Assembly (NCBI GenBank): GCA_900548955.1
Contig: URMQ01000062.1
Location: forward strand, 1 to 8,656
Length of the DNA: 8,656 nucleotides
Direction of reading: 5' to 3'
From: an uncultured Eggerthella sp.
GTDB lineage: Bacteria > Actinomycetota > Coriobacteriia > Coriobacteriales > Eggerthellaceae
The notes beneath the pieces are model-generated. The model had not been told where the DNA came from. It made no database searches and saw only the letters and a program-made list of their open reading frames with translations. Within the stretch, counting starts at the first letter, position 1. Each line of letters starts with the position of its first letter. This document shows, piece by piece, positions 1-6,714 of this stretch. The translations under genes were made by a program, and so were the position numbers.

Positions 1-543
1 GGCGAAATCGTGACGATCAATACGATGAGTCACGAGGTGCTCGATGAAGCGGGCGACTTCAGTTTCAACGGGACTTGCACTATTGATAGCCTCCATAATG
101 GTTTCTCCCGCATAAGCATAAATTTCATCCGTAGAAGTAAAGCTTTGAGCGGTTGCGTTCTCCTGGAAGCTTGCCTGCCAATCCATCATGATAGGACCAA
201 GCTGCTTGCTGGTAATAGTCATTTCAGCAGTTGCCGTATCGCCGTCTACGGTAATTTCACCAATGGTGTACCCAAAACCGTCAATCCAAGACTTCACCAA
301 TTCAGTACTATCAATACCCATGGAATCGAAAGCACTACCTGCACCGGAGGCTGCTTCGTCAGCCAACATCTGAATAGTTTCATCATCGGGCTCAACGATA
401 ATGCTCATTTCATTATCAATAGCTTGCGTAATAAGCTCTTCATCACTTGCGCCACCACAGCCAGCAAGCGTAAAGCCCATGGCCAAGGATGCAATTAATA
501 CAACAAGCGCAAGCCAAGCCTTCTTCATTTTTGCCACACACAT
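1..543 (-). CDS. secreted lipoprotein, 3' end cut by the window edge
   Basis: This is the first 181 codons of an envelope lipoprotein; no stop is reached before the left edge. The N-terminus has a short basic region (Lys5, Lys7, Lys8), a hydrophobic stretch at about residues 9-27 and a lipobox Leu-Ala-Gly-Cys ending at Cys29, followed by Gly-Gly. This is what signal peptidase II and Lgt recognise, so the mature protein should be anchored to the outer face of the membrane. The exported part is acidic, and from about residue 34 it resembles small lipoproteins common in Coriobacteriia (DUF5105/DUF4878-like), with an ITVDGDTATAEMTI strand pair typical of that fold; this match is from memory and tentative. 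An ATG at 528 would give a more classical MKK start, but the ribosome binding site at 549-557 fits only the ATG at 543. It lies 148 bp after rpiB and is probably a separate unit. Function unknown. Confidence 0.8.
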   Translation of the reverse strand, partial: MCVAKMKKAWLALVVLIASLAMGFTLAGCGGASDEELITQAIDNEMSIIVEPDDETIQMLADEAASGAGSAFDSMGIDSTELVKSWIDGFGYTIGEITVDGDTATAEMTITSKQLGPIMMDWQASFQENATAQSFTSTDEIYAYAGETIMEAINSASPVETEVARFIEHLVTHRIDRHDFA

Positions 544-548
544 AGCTT

Positions 549-557
549 CCTCCTTTT
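549..557 (-). promoter_or_regulatory. ribosome binding site fixing the lipoprotein start
   Basis: On the minus strand this reads AAAAGGAGG, five bases before the ATG at 543. For the internal ATG at 528 the distance would be 20 bases, which is too far. The site therefore supports the longer N-terminus (MCVAKMKK) over the MKK start. Confidence 0.75.
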
Positions 558-658
558 ATCCCCTCTTTATATATGCATGCCCACCCTTTTAAACCTATTC
601 AGAACTTTCGCTAGCCCATATTTTTCGGAAATTCTTAGTCTTTAAACAAGGAGAGCAT

Positions 659-703
659 CGCTTACGTAATCAAGCGTATTGCTGCGCTTACTTAATCAAG
701 TGC
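659..703. repeat. 26-bp-period tandem duplication across the rpiB stop codon
   Basis: Positions 659-677 and 685-703 are two copies of a 19-base segment (CGCTTACNTAATCAAG core) that match at 16 of 19 positions, with a 26-base period. The right copy contains the rpiB stop (692-694) and its last codons; the left copy lies just downstream of the gene. The left copy is also a small inverted repeat (CGCTT ... AAGCG), but no T-run follows it on the minus strand, so it does not look like a normal terminator. Confidence 0.6.
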
Positions 704-1126
704 ATCAATCTTTGCTACGCGATCTGTATGGCGACCACCCGCAAATTCCGTAGTCAAAAAGGCATCTACGATGCGTTCGTTTTCTTCAATGGAAACAAAC
801 CTGCCAGAAAGTGTTAGTACATTGGCGTTGTTGTGTTCACGACATAAAACAGCAAAATCTTCACGAACAATGTTTGCTGCACGAATACCCTTCATTTTGT
901 CCGCTGCCAACGCCATTCCAATGCCTGTTCCGCAAACCAGAATGCCTCGATCCGCTAAACCAGACTGAACATCCTTAGCAACCGCTACAGCAAAATCGGG
1001 GTAATCAACGCGATCATCCGTTTCGGGACCGCGATCAATTACGTCATAGCCTTTACGTGCCAAATAAATAACTATCTGCTGTTTTTGCTCGAAACCAGCA
1101 TGGTCTGATGCAAGAGATATTTTCAT
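692..1126 (-). CDS. rpiB: ribose-5-phosphate isomerase B
   Basis: RpiB interconverts ribose 5-phosphate and ribulose 5-phosphate in the non-oxidative pentose phosphate pathway, in the cytosol. The 144-residue length is normal for the RpiB/LacA/LacB family. Visible motifs are SDHAG at 7-11 (phosphate and ring-opening region), the VCGTGIGM loop at about 64-71 whose Cys is the usual catalytic base in bacterial RpiB, HNNANVL at about 98-104, and GGRH near the C-terminus. The HNNAN form and overall pattern favour RpiB over the galactose-6-phosphate isomerase subunits LacA/LacB, and no tagatose-pathway genes are nearby. The start is supported by AGGAG six bases upstream of the ATG. The gene stands alone, 277 bp after the hydrolase and 148 bp before the lipoprotein. 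The stop codon lies inside a 26-bp-period duplication. Confidence 0.95.
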   Translation of the reverse strand: MKISLASDHAGFEQKQQIVIYLARKGYDVIDRGPETDDRVDYPDFAVAVAKDVQSGLADRGILVCGTGIGMALAADKMKGIRAANIVREDFAVLCREHNNANVLTLSGRFVSIEENERIVDAFLTTEFAGGRHTDRVAKIDALD

Positions 1127-1403
1127 GGCGTACTCCTAGCGCTTTTTCTAAAACATATCACCCATGCCCTGTTTTCGTGTTTCGCCTCGCAGTGCGACCT
1201 TTTCTTCAGCAGCGAAAATACCTCCACGGCGCACCTTCACCTTAACAGCGAAGATTTGCCGTTTTCACCGCATTTTGGTTGTGTTCAAAACGTGATGAAA
1301 AGAAGGCGAAAACTTATCAAAAAGGCATAAAAACTTCGCATTCATTACATTTTTCAGTATAGCGCAGGAGCACAACAAAATAGGCGGGTACCTGCTTCGA
1401 TTT
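1127..1403. other. intergenic region between hydrolase and rpiB, no gene supported
   Basis: These 277 bp separate the hydrolase from rpiB. On the minus strand there is an isolated -10-like TATACT (1356-1361) with no acceptable -35 at normal spacing, which would give rpiB a leader of about 220 bases. I see no convincing terminator hairpin with a T-run after the hydrolase. A 34-codon GTG frame (1123-1227) overlaps the rpiB start as ATGA but is too weakly supported to call. The region probably holds the rpiB promoter, which I cannot place with confidence. Confidence 0.35.
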
Positions 1404-2420
1404 TTAGGAGTTCTCCGATTTCTTTTCTTGATTGATCGAACGCAGAATAGCATGTTGAGTTAGCCAAGATTCAACATCAGAAAAAACAGCTAGCTTTCCT
1501 GGTTCATTCAATATTTCATGGCGCATACCCGAATAAAGAATTTCTTCAACATCTTGCACGCCTTGGTGTTGATAAAGAGCAACTGCCTTATTCACACCCT
1601 TGCCCAAAGACCCAACAGGATCCTCTTCGCCCGATATAAACAACATAGGCAAATTCGAAGGAACCGATGCTGCGCTTTTCTTAGAAACCGCTTCCGCCAC
1701 CATACTTGTTAGTGCAGCATAAGCGCCTACACTAAATTGCGTCCCTGACAAAGGATCAGCGCAATAGGCGTCAACCACACTTGGATCGGTGCTTAGCCAG
1801 TCGAATTCAGTGCGTGGGTTTTCCACCGAAGAAGCAAAGGACCCTGATACCAGCGAATGAACCAGCGAAGAACGATAATCCCGCCCCTTCAGTGCGCCGA
1901 TACCACGACAAATGAGATTTCCTGCCGTCGCTAGAACTAGGGGCTGATTACCCGTGCCGCACAGCACCACGCCCGCTAAATCCGCAGCGCTTCTTCCTGC
2001 AATTACTCGAACGACATAACTTCCCATGGAGTGTCCAAACAAGAAAAAGGGAAGATTGGTATCGCCTGATTTGATGCCAACGTCTCTATTGGTTAGTACC
2101 GCTTTTTTAACCTGCGTAACATCTTGAAGAAGGATTTCTTTGCCGTCTTCAAGCGGCATGCACCCTAATTCCCGTTGAGAAGAAACGCTTTTTCCATGAC
2201 CGATATGATCATGTCCAAAAACTACGTATCCCAATTCTGCCAAAAATCGCGCAAACTGATCATACCTGCCAATATGTTCCGACATACCGTGTACTAGCTG
2301 AATTACACCACGACGAGTATAGGTAGAATCGGGAAACCATACCAACACACGCAGCCACGAATGACCATCAGTTGAAAGAGTGGAAGTTTCACGACGCACT
2401 ATGCCATAGGAAGATCTCAT
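1404..2420 (-). CDS. alpha/beta hydrolase, monoacylglycerol lipase/lysophospholipase-like
   Basis: This is a 338-residue serine hydrolase of the Hydrolase_4 (S33-like) group that includes monoacylglycerol lipases and the lysophospholipase PldB. The oxyanion region VHGMSEHIGRY (43-53) is nearly diagnostic of this group. The nucleophile elbow GHSMG places Ser131 as nucleophile, GEEDPVG gives the likely acid Asp267, and GMRHE gives His301, so the triad looks complete. GHDHIGHGKS (69-78) is the conserved segment after the oxyanion strand. A cap region lies at about 160-250. There is no signal peptide or membrane helix, so it is probably cytosolic or loosely membrane-associated. The substrate is likely a mono-acyl lipid ester but cannot be fixed from sequence. 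It starts 11 bp after tsaC, with its ribosome binding site overlapping the tsaC stop, so the two are probably co-transcribed and translationally coupled. Confidence 0.88.
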   Translation of the reverse strand: MRSSYGIVRRETSTLSTDGHSWLRVLVWFPDSTYTRRGVIQLVHGMSEHIGRYDQFARFLAELGYVVFGHDHIGHGKSVSSQRELGCMPLEDGKEILLQDVTQVKKAVLTNRDVGIKSGDTNLPFFLFGHSMGSYVVRVIAGRSAADLAGVVLCGTGNQPLVLATAGNLICRGIGALKGRDYRSSLVHSLVSGSFASSVENPRTEFDWLSTDPSVVDAYCADPLSGTQFSVGAYAALTSMVAEAVSKKSAASVPSNLPMLFISGEEDPVGSLGKGVNKAVALYQHQGVQDVEEILYSGMRHEILNEPGKLAVFSDVESWLTQHAILRSINQEKKSENS

Positions 2421-2425
2421 GATTG

Positions 2426-2433
2426 CCCCTCCT
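2426..2433 (-). promoter_or_regulatory. ribosome binding site overlapping the upstream stop codon
   Basis: On the minus strand this reads AGGAGGGG, five bases before the hydrolase ATG at 2420. Its first two bases lie in the TAG stop of the preceding tsaC gene (2432-2434). Ribosomes ending tsaC translation would be delivered straight to the hydrolase start, which suggests coupled translation. Confidence 0.75.
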
Positions 2434-3109
2434 ATACCAATGCAAGAATATCTTTTGCGGTAATAGCCCCTTCGCGCAAGAGCAGTGGACCATCTTCAAG
2501 AGTGCAGTCAACAATAGTTGATGCTACCCCGCTTTTTTCTTCCTCGTCAGATATAGCTGCTGCCACGCGAGAAAGAACACGGGGATCCAAATCACTAAAC
2601 GAAAGAACGTTTTTTCCACCAGAAATATTAGCCGAAGTCGTTGCTATAGGGCAGCCTAGCTGAGCGATAAGTTCCAACGCGCATACATTAGCGGGCATAC
2701 GCATGCCAATCGTGCCCTGCTCTGAGCGAAACGCTTCAGGAACCGCTTCGCTTGCCTTCACAATAATTGTTAAAGCTCCCGGCCAAAAAGATTGTGCAAG
2801 CTTTTTTGCATAGGACGGAATATGTATTCCGTAGGTATCTAGCGCATCAACACCATCCACTAACCAGGCAATGGGCTTGCGTTTTTCGCGGTGCTTAATA
2901 CAGTAAAGCACCTCAGGTGAGGTTGCATGTTGCACAGAAACACCCAGGCCGAAAAGAGTATCAGTAGGAAAGACAATGGCCTTACCGCTTCGTAAAGCAC
3001 GTAAGGCTTCCCTATACGAAATATCGTCATACAAAACTTCGCCATGCAAAGCATCATCATGCAGAGCTTTGCCGTAATTTGATTGAGAAGCAGAGTGCGT
3101 TTGAGTCAT
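2432..3109 (-). CDS. tsaC: L-threonylcarbamoyladenylate synthase (TsaC/Sua5/YrdC family)
   Basis: The enzyme makes threonylcarbamoyl-AMP from threonine, bicarbonate and ATP, the first step of t6A formation at position 37 of ANN-decoding tRNAs; the TsaB-TsaD-TsaE group then transfers it. From the ATG at 3109 the protein has 225 residues. The YrdC core starts near residue 31 and shows FPTDTLFGLG (47-56), the basic KHREKRKP segment (72-79) that holds the conserved Lys-x-Arg, TIGMRMP (133-139) and TSANISGG (158-165). The length fits the single-domain TsaC type; the Sua5 C-terminal domain is absent. A longer frame back to a TTG at 3181 has no ribosome binding site, so I prefer the ATG, though its own site (AAGAAGTGA) is also weak. 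Residues 11-41 include a degenerate 10-residue repeat ahead of the core, which is unusual. It is probably in one operon with the two flavoproteins upstream (90-bp gap) and the hydrolase downstream. Confidence 0.92.
   Translation of the reverse strand: MTQTHSASQSNYGKALHDDALHGEVLYDDISYREALRALRSGKAIVFPTDTLFGLGVSVQHATSPEVLYCIKHREKRKPIAWLVDGVDALDTYGIHIPSYAKKLAQSFWPGALTIIVKASEAVPEAFRSEQGTIGMRMPANVCALELIAQLGCPIATTSANISGGKNVLSFSDLDPRVLSRVAAAISDEEEKSGVASTIVDCTLEDGPLLLREGAITAKDILALV
3017..3076 (-). repeat. 30-bp degenerate tandem repeat in the tsaC N-terminus
   Basis: Two 30-base units encode YGKALHDDAL and HGEVLYDDIS (residues 12-21 and 22-31). About 20 of 30 bases match. The next ten residues, YREALRALRS, begin the conserved YrdC core and look like a third, more diverged unit. 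The N-terminal tail may have grown by duplication of the start of the domain; that origin is inference. Confidence 0.5.
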
Positions 3110-3199
3110 GATTATCACTTCTTGTTGTCGCTTGAGATTACCATCATAGCGCCTCGTAAGAAGTACTGCACTATCCCGCAAGAAAATTGCACTAACTAG

Positions 3200-5146
3200 T
3201 CACGAACAAAGCGATTTGGCGATTGAACAAGCAACACGCAATCCATCGCATGCCGCAGACATAATGCCACCCGCAAAACCAGGACCTTCACCGCAAGGAT
3301 ACACACCGCTGCTAGCACTGGTTTCTCCAGACGCCGCTCTACTTTCGGCAATGGATTCAGCCGCAACCGTACCTCCAGCTTTAGTTTTTGTTTCAACCGC
3401 AGCTTCCATTTCGGCATTATTCCAATACGCCTGCAAATTTTTAGTGCGCTTAATGCGAACAGGAGAAGAAGATCGCGTTTCAGGCGCCGTCATCACCGCA
3501 CAAGGATCATCAAAGTGTGCCAGTTTTTTGCCCATACGTGGCAGTGCCTCCGCAAGCGCCTGCACTACAAAATCTGGCAAGCATTCCGAAATGGGCGCTT
3601 CAAAGGTGCCTCGCCCATAGGTAGGATGAACCTTCCATGTTTGAGAAACAGTCCGGGATTCAACACTTGGTTGGTTTACTTTAGGCAACGCACCACTTTG
3701 CTGGCCAGCAGTTTGAGTGCCGCCCTGCTGCATGACGCTTTGTTGAGTAGTATTTTGCTGAGTGGCGTTTCGCTGAGTGATATTTCGCAGAACACTATTT
3801 TGTTGTACTAGAAAATCGCCCACCCGCTGACAAGGAGCTTGGTATGGCTTTGCTCCATACTTTTTAGCCATTGAAAACGCTGCTTGCTCAATGTTGCGCT
3901 GCAACTGAACCCCCGCAAGCACATCTTCGCTACCGAAATCTTGAGGATCCACATTCACTAACAAAGCGGCATTAGCGTTTTCTTCTGCACGCGCATAACG
4001 GCTCATGCCGTTTGTCACCACGCCACACTCTTCACTTGCAGCAGCTACAACGCTACCACCTGGGCACATACAAAACGTATATGCACTTCTACCATTTGGT
4101 AAATGCACCGCTAACTTGTATTCCGCTGCGCCGAGGGCAGGATGTTGTGCCGCTTTACCCCATTGCGCTTCGTTGATAACTTTTTGAGGATGCTCTATGC
4201 GAACACCGACTGAAAATGGTTTCTGTTCCATCACAAATGCTGTTTTCTTGCAGAGCTCAAATACATCGCGTGCCGAATGGCCGCAGGCAAGAATCACATG
4301 ACTTGCTGGCTGCTCGTAGGTCTTGCCCGTTTCAACTTCTTCAAGCACTACAGAAGTTACCTGCCCTGCACATGCCCATCCTGCGATTGCCTGTTCCGCA
4401 ATTATCTGCCCAGCGCGGGTTTTCGAAAAATTCCAATTTACAAGGCGCGTCCCAAAGCGAACCTCACCGCCTAAAGCAATAATTTCATTGCGCATAGCTG
4501 CAACCATCGTCGGCAACTTATCGCTACCTAAATGAGGATGGGATTCAACCAAAATACTTTCGGGAGCACCCGCATCCACAAACCAATGAAGCACGTGTTT
4601 TGTATAGGGGCTTTTAATGTTGGTGGTTAGCTTGCCATCAGAAAAGGTTCCTGCTCCCCCTTCACCAAACTGAATGTTTGAATGGGGATTAAGCACGCCC
4701 GTCTTTTCGAATTCATCAATATCTTTTGCCCGGGTTTCAATATCGAAACCTTGTTCCACCACAAGTGGGCGAAGTCCACAACGCGCTAAGTACAACGCAG
4801 CAAATAATCCAGCCGGACCTAAACCAACCACCACAACCTTAGCATCACTGGCATTGCAATCAGGATAATCAAGCGGGATATAGGGCTTTGCCTGCTTTAC
4901 CTGTAGCCCTTTTGGTGCCTTAGTTAAATATTCTTGCTCGAGGTCATTGGCAAGTTCGCATGCGAAGGTAGTGGTAAAGTGTACATTCGTTTTTTTACGC
5001 GCATCAACACTCTTACGAAGAAGCGTTGCGCTTACTATCTGCTTGGGCGAAATGCCCAGAGCACGTGCTATTTCCTTTTTCTGGAGAGCATCTTGATTGG
5101 GAAGCATCGCATCTAAAGAAATCGCTATGCCTGATACCTCAATCAT
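3200..5146 (-). CDS. FAD-dependent dehydrogenase, COG2509-like, with low-complexity insertions
   Basis: This is a 648-residue flavoprotein of the uncharacterised FAD-dependent dehydrogenase family (COG2509). Residues 1-90 form the small N-terminal domain usual in the family. VVVVGLGPAG (104-113) is the dinucleotide-binding loop, with Glu131 ending the second strand. NIQFGEGGAGTFSDGKL (157-173) is a family hallmark. MCPGGSVV (360-367) and YPCGEGPGFAGGIMSAACDG (616-635) form the C-terminal FAD-contact region. The start at 5146 is set by AAGGAGA six bases upstream; an earlier in-frame ATG at 5179 lacks this. Relatives are usually about 450-550 residues; the excess comes from a Gln/Asn/Thr repeat (about 448-484) and an Ala/Glu/Ser-rich stretch (about 573-612), both in frame and between conserved blocks. 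Both conserved ends survive, so it is probably functional. Substrate unknown. It follows the HI0933-like flavoprotein by 69 bp and is probably co-transcribed with it. Confidence 0.87.
   Translation of the reverse strand: MIEVSGIAISLDAMLPNQDALQKKEIARALGISPKQIVSATLLRKSVDARKKTNVHFTTTFACELANDLEQEYLTKAPKGLQVKQAKPYIPLDYPDCNASDAKVVVVGLGPAGLFAALYLARCGLRPLVVEQGFDIETRAKDIDEFEKTGVLNPHSNIQFGEGGAGTFSDGKLTTNIKSPYTKHVLHWFVDAGAPESILVESHPHLGSDKLPTMVAAMRNEIIALGGEVRFGTRLVNWNFSKTRAGQIIAEQAIAGWACAGQVTSVVLEEVETGKTYEQPASHVILACGHSARDVFELCKKTAFVMEQKPFSVGVRIEHPQKVINEAQWGKAAQHPALGAAEYKLAVHLPNGRSAYTFCMCPGGSVVAAASEECGVVTNGMSRYARAEENANAALLVNVDPQDFGSEDVLAGVQLQRNIEQAAFSMAKKYGAKPYQAPCQRVGDFLVQQNSVLRNITQRNATQQNTTQQSVMQQGGTQTAGQQSGALPKVNQPSVESRTVSQTWKVHPTYGRGTFEAPISECLPDFVVQALAEALPRMGKKLAHFDDPCAVMTAPETRSSSPVRIKRTKNLQAYWNNAEMEAAVETKTKAGGTVAAESIAESRAASGETSASSGVYPCGEGPGFAGGIMSAACDGLRVACSIAKSLCS
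3311..3430 (-). other. low-complexity Ala/Glu/Ser-rich insertion in the COG2509-like protein
   Basis: Residues about 573-612 are rich in Ala, Glu, Ser, Thr and Lys and lie between the conserved SSSPVRIKRTKNLQ block and the SGVYPCGEG block. In relatives as I remember them these blocks are separated by only a few residues. The stretch is therefore likely a surface-loop insertion of about 35 residues. No clear DNA repeat period remains. Confidence 0.5.
3710..3799 (-). repeat. 15-bp tandem repeat encoding a Gln/Asn/Thr-rich segment
   Basis: Six 15-base units, the last two degraded, encode NSVLR, NITQR, NATQQ, NTTQQ, SVMQQ and GGTQT (residues 450-479 of the COG2509-like protein). Units two to four are the most alike. 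The tract splits the conserved region between QRVGDFL and the HPTYGRG segment, and the unit length keeps the reading frame. Confidence 0.85.
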
Positions 5147-5152
5147 GCCTGT

Positions 5153-5159
5153 TCTCCTT
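5153..5159 (-). promoter_or_regulatory. ribosome binding site fixing the start of the COG2509-like gene
   Basis: On the minus strand this reads AAGGAGA, six bases before the ATG at 5146. It selects the MIEVSG start and excludes the in-frame ATG 11 codons earlier. Confidence 0.75.
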
Positions 5160-5201
5160 CCTGTGTATCTTTGAGCCACCTCGTTTTAGCTTTATTGAAC
5201 T

Positions 5202-5220
5202 TATAGTGCTTCTGACTATA
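5202..5220 (-). other. small perfect inverted repeat over the flavoprotein stop codon
   Basis: TATAGT (5202-5207) and ACTATA (5215-5220) form a perfect 6-bp A/T-rich stem with a 7-base loop; the TAG stop of the HI0933-like gene (5216-5218) is inside one arm. No T-run follows on the minus strand. It may be a weak hairpin, a dyad operator or chance; I cannot tell which. Confidence 0.3.
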
Positions 5221-6697
5221 GCTTTCGCAACTCGTTTTCCCGTAGATAGTTATGAGCAAGTGCGCATCCCGCAAGAAGCCCAGTAGTCCACGCCCAATGT
5301 AGGTTATATCCACCGCAAGGTCCATCTACATCCAGTACTTCGCCCAAAACGAAGAGTCCAGGATATTCATTAATCTGCAGAGTTGTCGAATTCACCGCAG
5401 AAGGCTGCACGCCTCCGCGTCTTACTTGGCACGTTCGCTCATCGGCAATACCCTGGCAGGTGAGGGAAAATTCCTTGCATGCTTTAGCCAACTTCTTCGC
5501 ATCTGCTTTGGTTATCTGCGAAGCTTTATCTAGACCCGCATTTTGCAAAAGCACAGCCGCAAGACGAGAAACTACAAACCCCGTTAAGAAATCTTTGGGT
5601 TTTCGCATCCCTATGCGCTGCTCAAACAATGCAGTTAATTCTTCCATGGAACGCTGAGGAACAAAATCTAAAACGATTGTGTCTCCCATCTGCGCATATC
5701 GCGATGCATTAAATACTACAATGCCCGAAATTCCGTAATCCCTAAAAAGAATTTCTCCCTCTTCTTCAAAAGATCGTTTAGGAATACTGAGCTTTGTCTG
5801 CATACGAATCCCATCAAGATTTTTTAGCGAAACAGAAGAAGTTGTTCGTATTGGACCAAGAAGCGGTTCTGGATCTACGTAAGGCATCTTAACTTCCGAA
5901 AAAAGCGTTTTTGGAGTAATTCCACCCGATGCAATTACCACCTGATAAGCATCTATTGCAAAAGGAACCGACTCATCTTGAGTTAGGGCCGTTTCGCCTA
6001 TAACAGTAAAACGAGCAGAACTGCACGCTGAATGTTCTGCATGCACTGTATGTTTCGCTTGTTCAGTGCGTCCTATTTGTACTGTATGTGCTGCGTGTAT
6101 CTCCTGTGCTGCGTGCGCTTTAAGCGCTGTGTGTTCTGTATGCGTTGTGTGTATCGCCTGTACCGTAGAAGAAGCACATAGCTCAATTCCATTAACGTCT
6201 ATCGCATAGCGCAAAACATCTAATACAGAATTTGCTTTATTGGAAAAGGGATACAAAAGCCCACCAGTTCCCGGTGCTTCTTTCCAAACCAGTCCCAACT
6301 GCTTAAACCATTCAAGTACTGAAGGAGCAAAAGGATTCGCTTCCAATGCTGAAAAAACCTTTTGAACAAAATCGGCATGATGATACCGAGACACTTCTAA
6401 ATTAGCATTTGAAAAATTACAGCGACCATTGCCACTGCGCATGATAGAAGCACCGATGCGTTTACCTGATTCCAGTACCACAATACGGGGGAATCTCTTG
6501 TCCGAATAGCTTTGGAGGCTTGGGTTCGAGCAATCCTGCTTGTGAGCCTGTAGACGAACTTGTTGCATACATGCAACCGCGCACGCAAGACCCGATGCAC
6601 CACCACCTATAATGGCAATGTCATACATCCCAGAAGGCACTACGACAGAAGCCGAAGCGGTTTTTTCTTTGACCGATTTGTTTCGTTTCTTAGACAT
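5216..6697 (-). CDS. NAD(P)/FAD-dependent oxidoreductase, HI0933/BaiN-like
   Basis: This 493-residue flavoprotein belongs to the HI0933/YhiN family, which includes the bile-acid enzyme BaiN and proteins labelled aminoacetone oxidases; most members have no known substrate. Visible blocks are MYDIAIIGGGASGL (24-37, FAD Rossmann loop), VVLESGKRIG (73-82), SGNGRCNFSN (88-97), GTGGLLYPFSNKA (143-155), GISGIVVFNAS (322-332), and the C-terminal hallmark LGEVLDVDGPCGGYN (451-465) with HWAWTTG after it. Relatives are about 400-420 residues. The extra length is a 23-residue basic tail before the Rossmann strand, about 20 residues at 48-68, and a 42-residue His/Thr/Ala repeat at 182-223. The start at 6697 has only a weak ribosome binding site (TAGAG); the internal Met at residue 24 would give a trimmed protein and is a real alternative. 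A strong hairpin lies 17 bp upstream. It is likely the first gene of a four-gene operon. Confidence 0.88.
   Translation of the reverse strand: MSKKRNKSVKEKTASASVVVPSGMYDIAIIGGGASGLACAVACMQQVRLQAHKQDCSNPSLQSYSDKRFPRIVVLESGKRIGASIMRSGNGRCNFSNANLEVSRYHHADFVQKVFSALEANPFAPSVLEWFKQLGLVWKEAPGTGGLLYPFSNKANSVLDVLRYAIDVNGIELCASSTVQAIHTTHTEHTALKAHAAQEIHAAHTVQIGRTEQAKHTVHAEHSACSSARFTVIGETALTQDESVPFAIDAYQVVIASGGITPKTLFSEVKMPYVDPEPLLGPIRTTSSVSLKNLDGIRMQTKLSIPKRSFEEEGEILFRDYGISGIVVFNASRYAQMGDTIVLDFVPQRSMEELTALFEQRIGMRKPKDFLTGFVVSRLAAVLLQNAGLDKASQITKADAKKLAKACKEFSLTCQGIADERTCQVRRGGVQPSAVNSTTLQINEYPGLFVLGEVLDVDGPCGGYNLHWAWTTGLLAGCALAHNYLRENELRKL
6029..6154 (-). repeat. 9-bp tandem repeat encoding x-His-Thr/Ala triplets
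   Basis: Fourteen consecutive three-residue units (IHT, THT, EHT, ALK, AHA, AQE, IHA, AHT, VQI, GRT, EQA, KHT, VHA, EHS) cover residues 182-223 of the HI0933-like protein, nine of them with His in the middle. The DNA unit resembles NNN-CAY-RCA. The tract sits in a loop where relatives pass from one strand (SSTVQAI) to the next (FTVIGE), so the conserved FAD blocks are intact. Confidence 0.85.
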
Positions 6698-6714
6698 GCT
6701 CTACATAATACCAA

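Noticed and set aside
10..498. Open frame of 162 codons on the plus strand
   Set aside because: It is fully antisense to the lipoprotein gene, whose ribosome binding site, signal peptide and lipobox are clear; the plus-strand product shows no recognisable domain.
566..587. Promoter TTTAAA/TATAAA before the lipoprotein
   Set aside because: The -35 is poor, spacing is 16, and the implied transcript would start almost on the ribosome binding site. The A/T-rich stretch is likely but not certain to be promoter DNA.
1123..1227. 34-codon GTG frame ending in an ATGA overlap with the rpiB start
   Set aside because: The overlap and an AAGGTG sequence upstream are suggestive of a leader peptide, but the product has no recognisable feature, rpiB has its own good ribosome binding site, and such short frames arise often by chance.
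1265..1453. 62-codon minus-strand frame overlapping the hydrolase 3' end
   Set aside because: No ribosome binding site, heavy overlap with a confident gene, and basic low-information sequence.
3110..3181. Extension of tsaC to a TTG start
   Set aside because: The TTG has no ribosome binding site, and the added residues do not resemble a TsaC N-terminus. The ATG at 3109 is preferred, although its own site is weak.
3196..3417. Lys/Leu-rich frame inside the COG2509-like gene
   Set aside because: It is the other-frame reading of the low-complexity insertion; the regular Lys-Leu pattern comes from the repetitive DNA.
5147..5179. Upstream ATG for the COG2509-like gene
   Set aside because: The AAGGAGA site at 5153-5159 is correctly spaced only for the ATG at 5146 and lies inside the would-be coding extension.
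3695..6154. CRISPR array or mobile repeat
   Set aside because: The repeats are contiguous without spacers, have gene-specific sequences, and lie in frame within coding regions; no cas or transposase gene is present.
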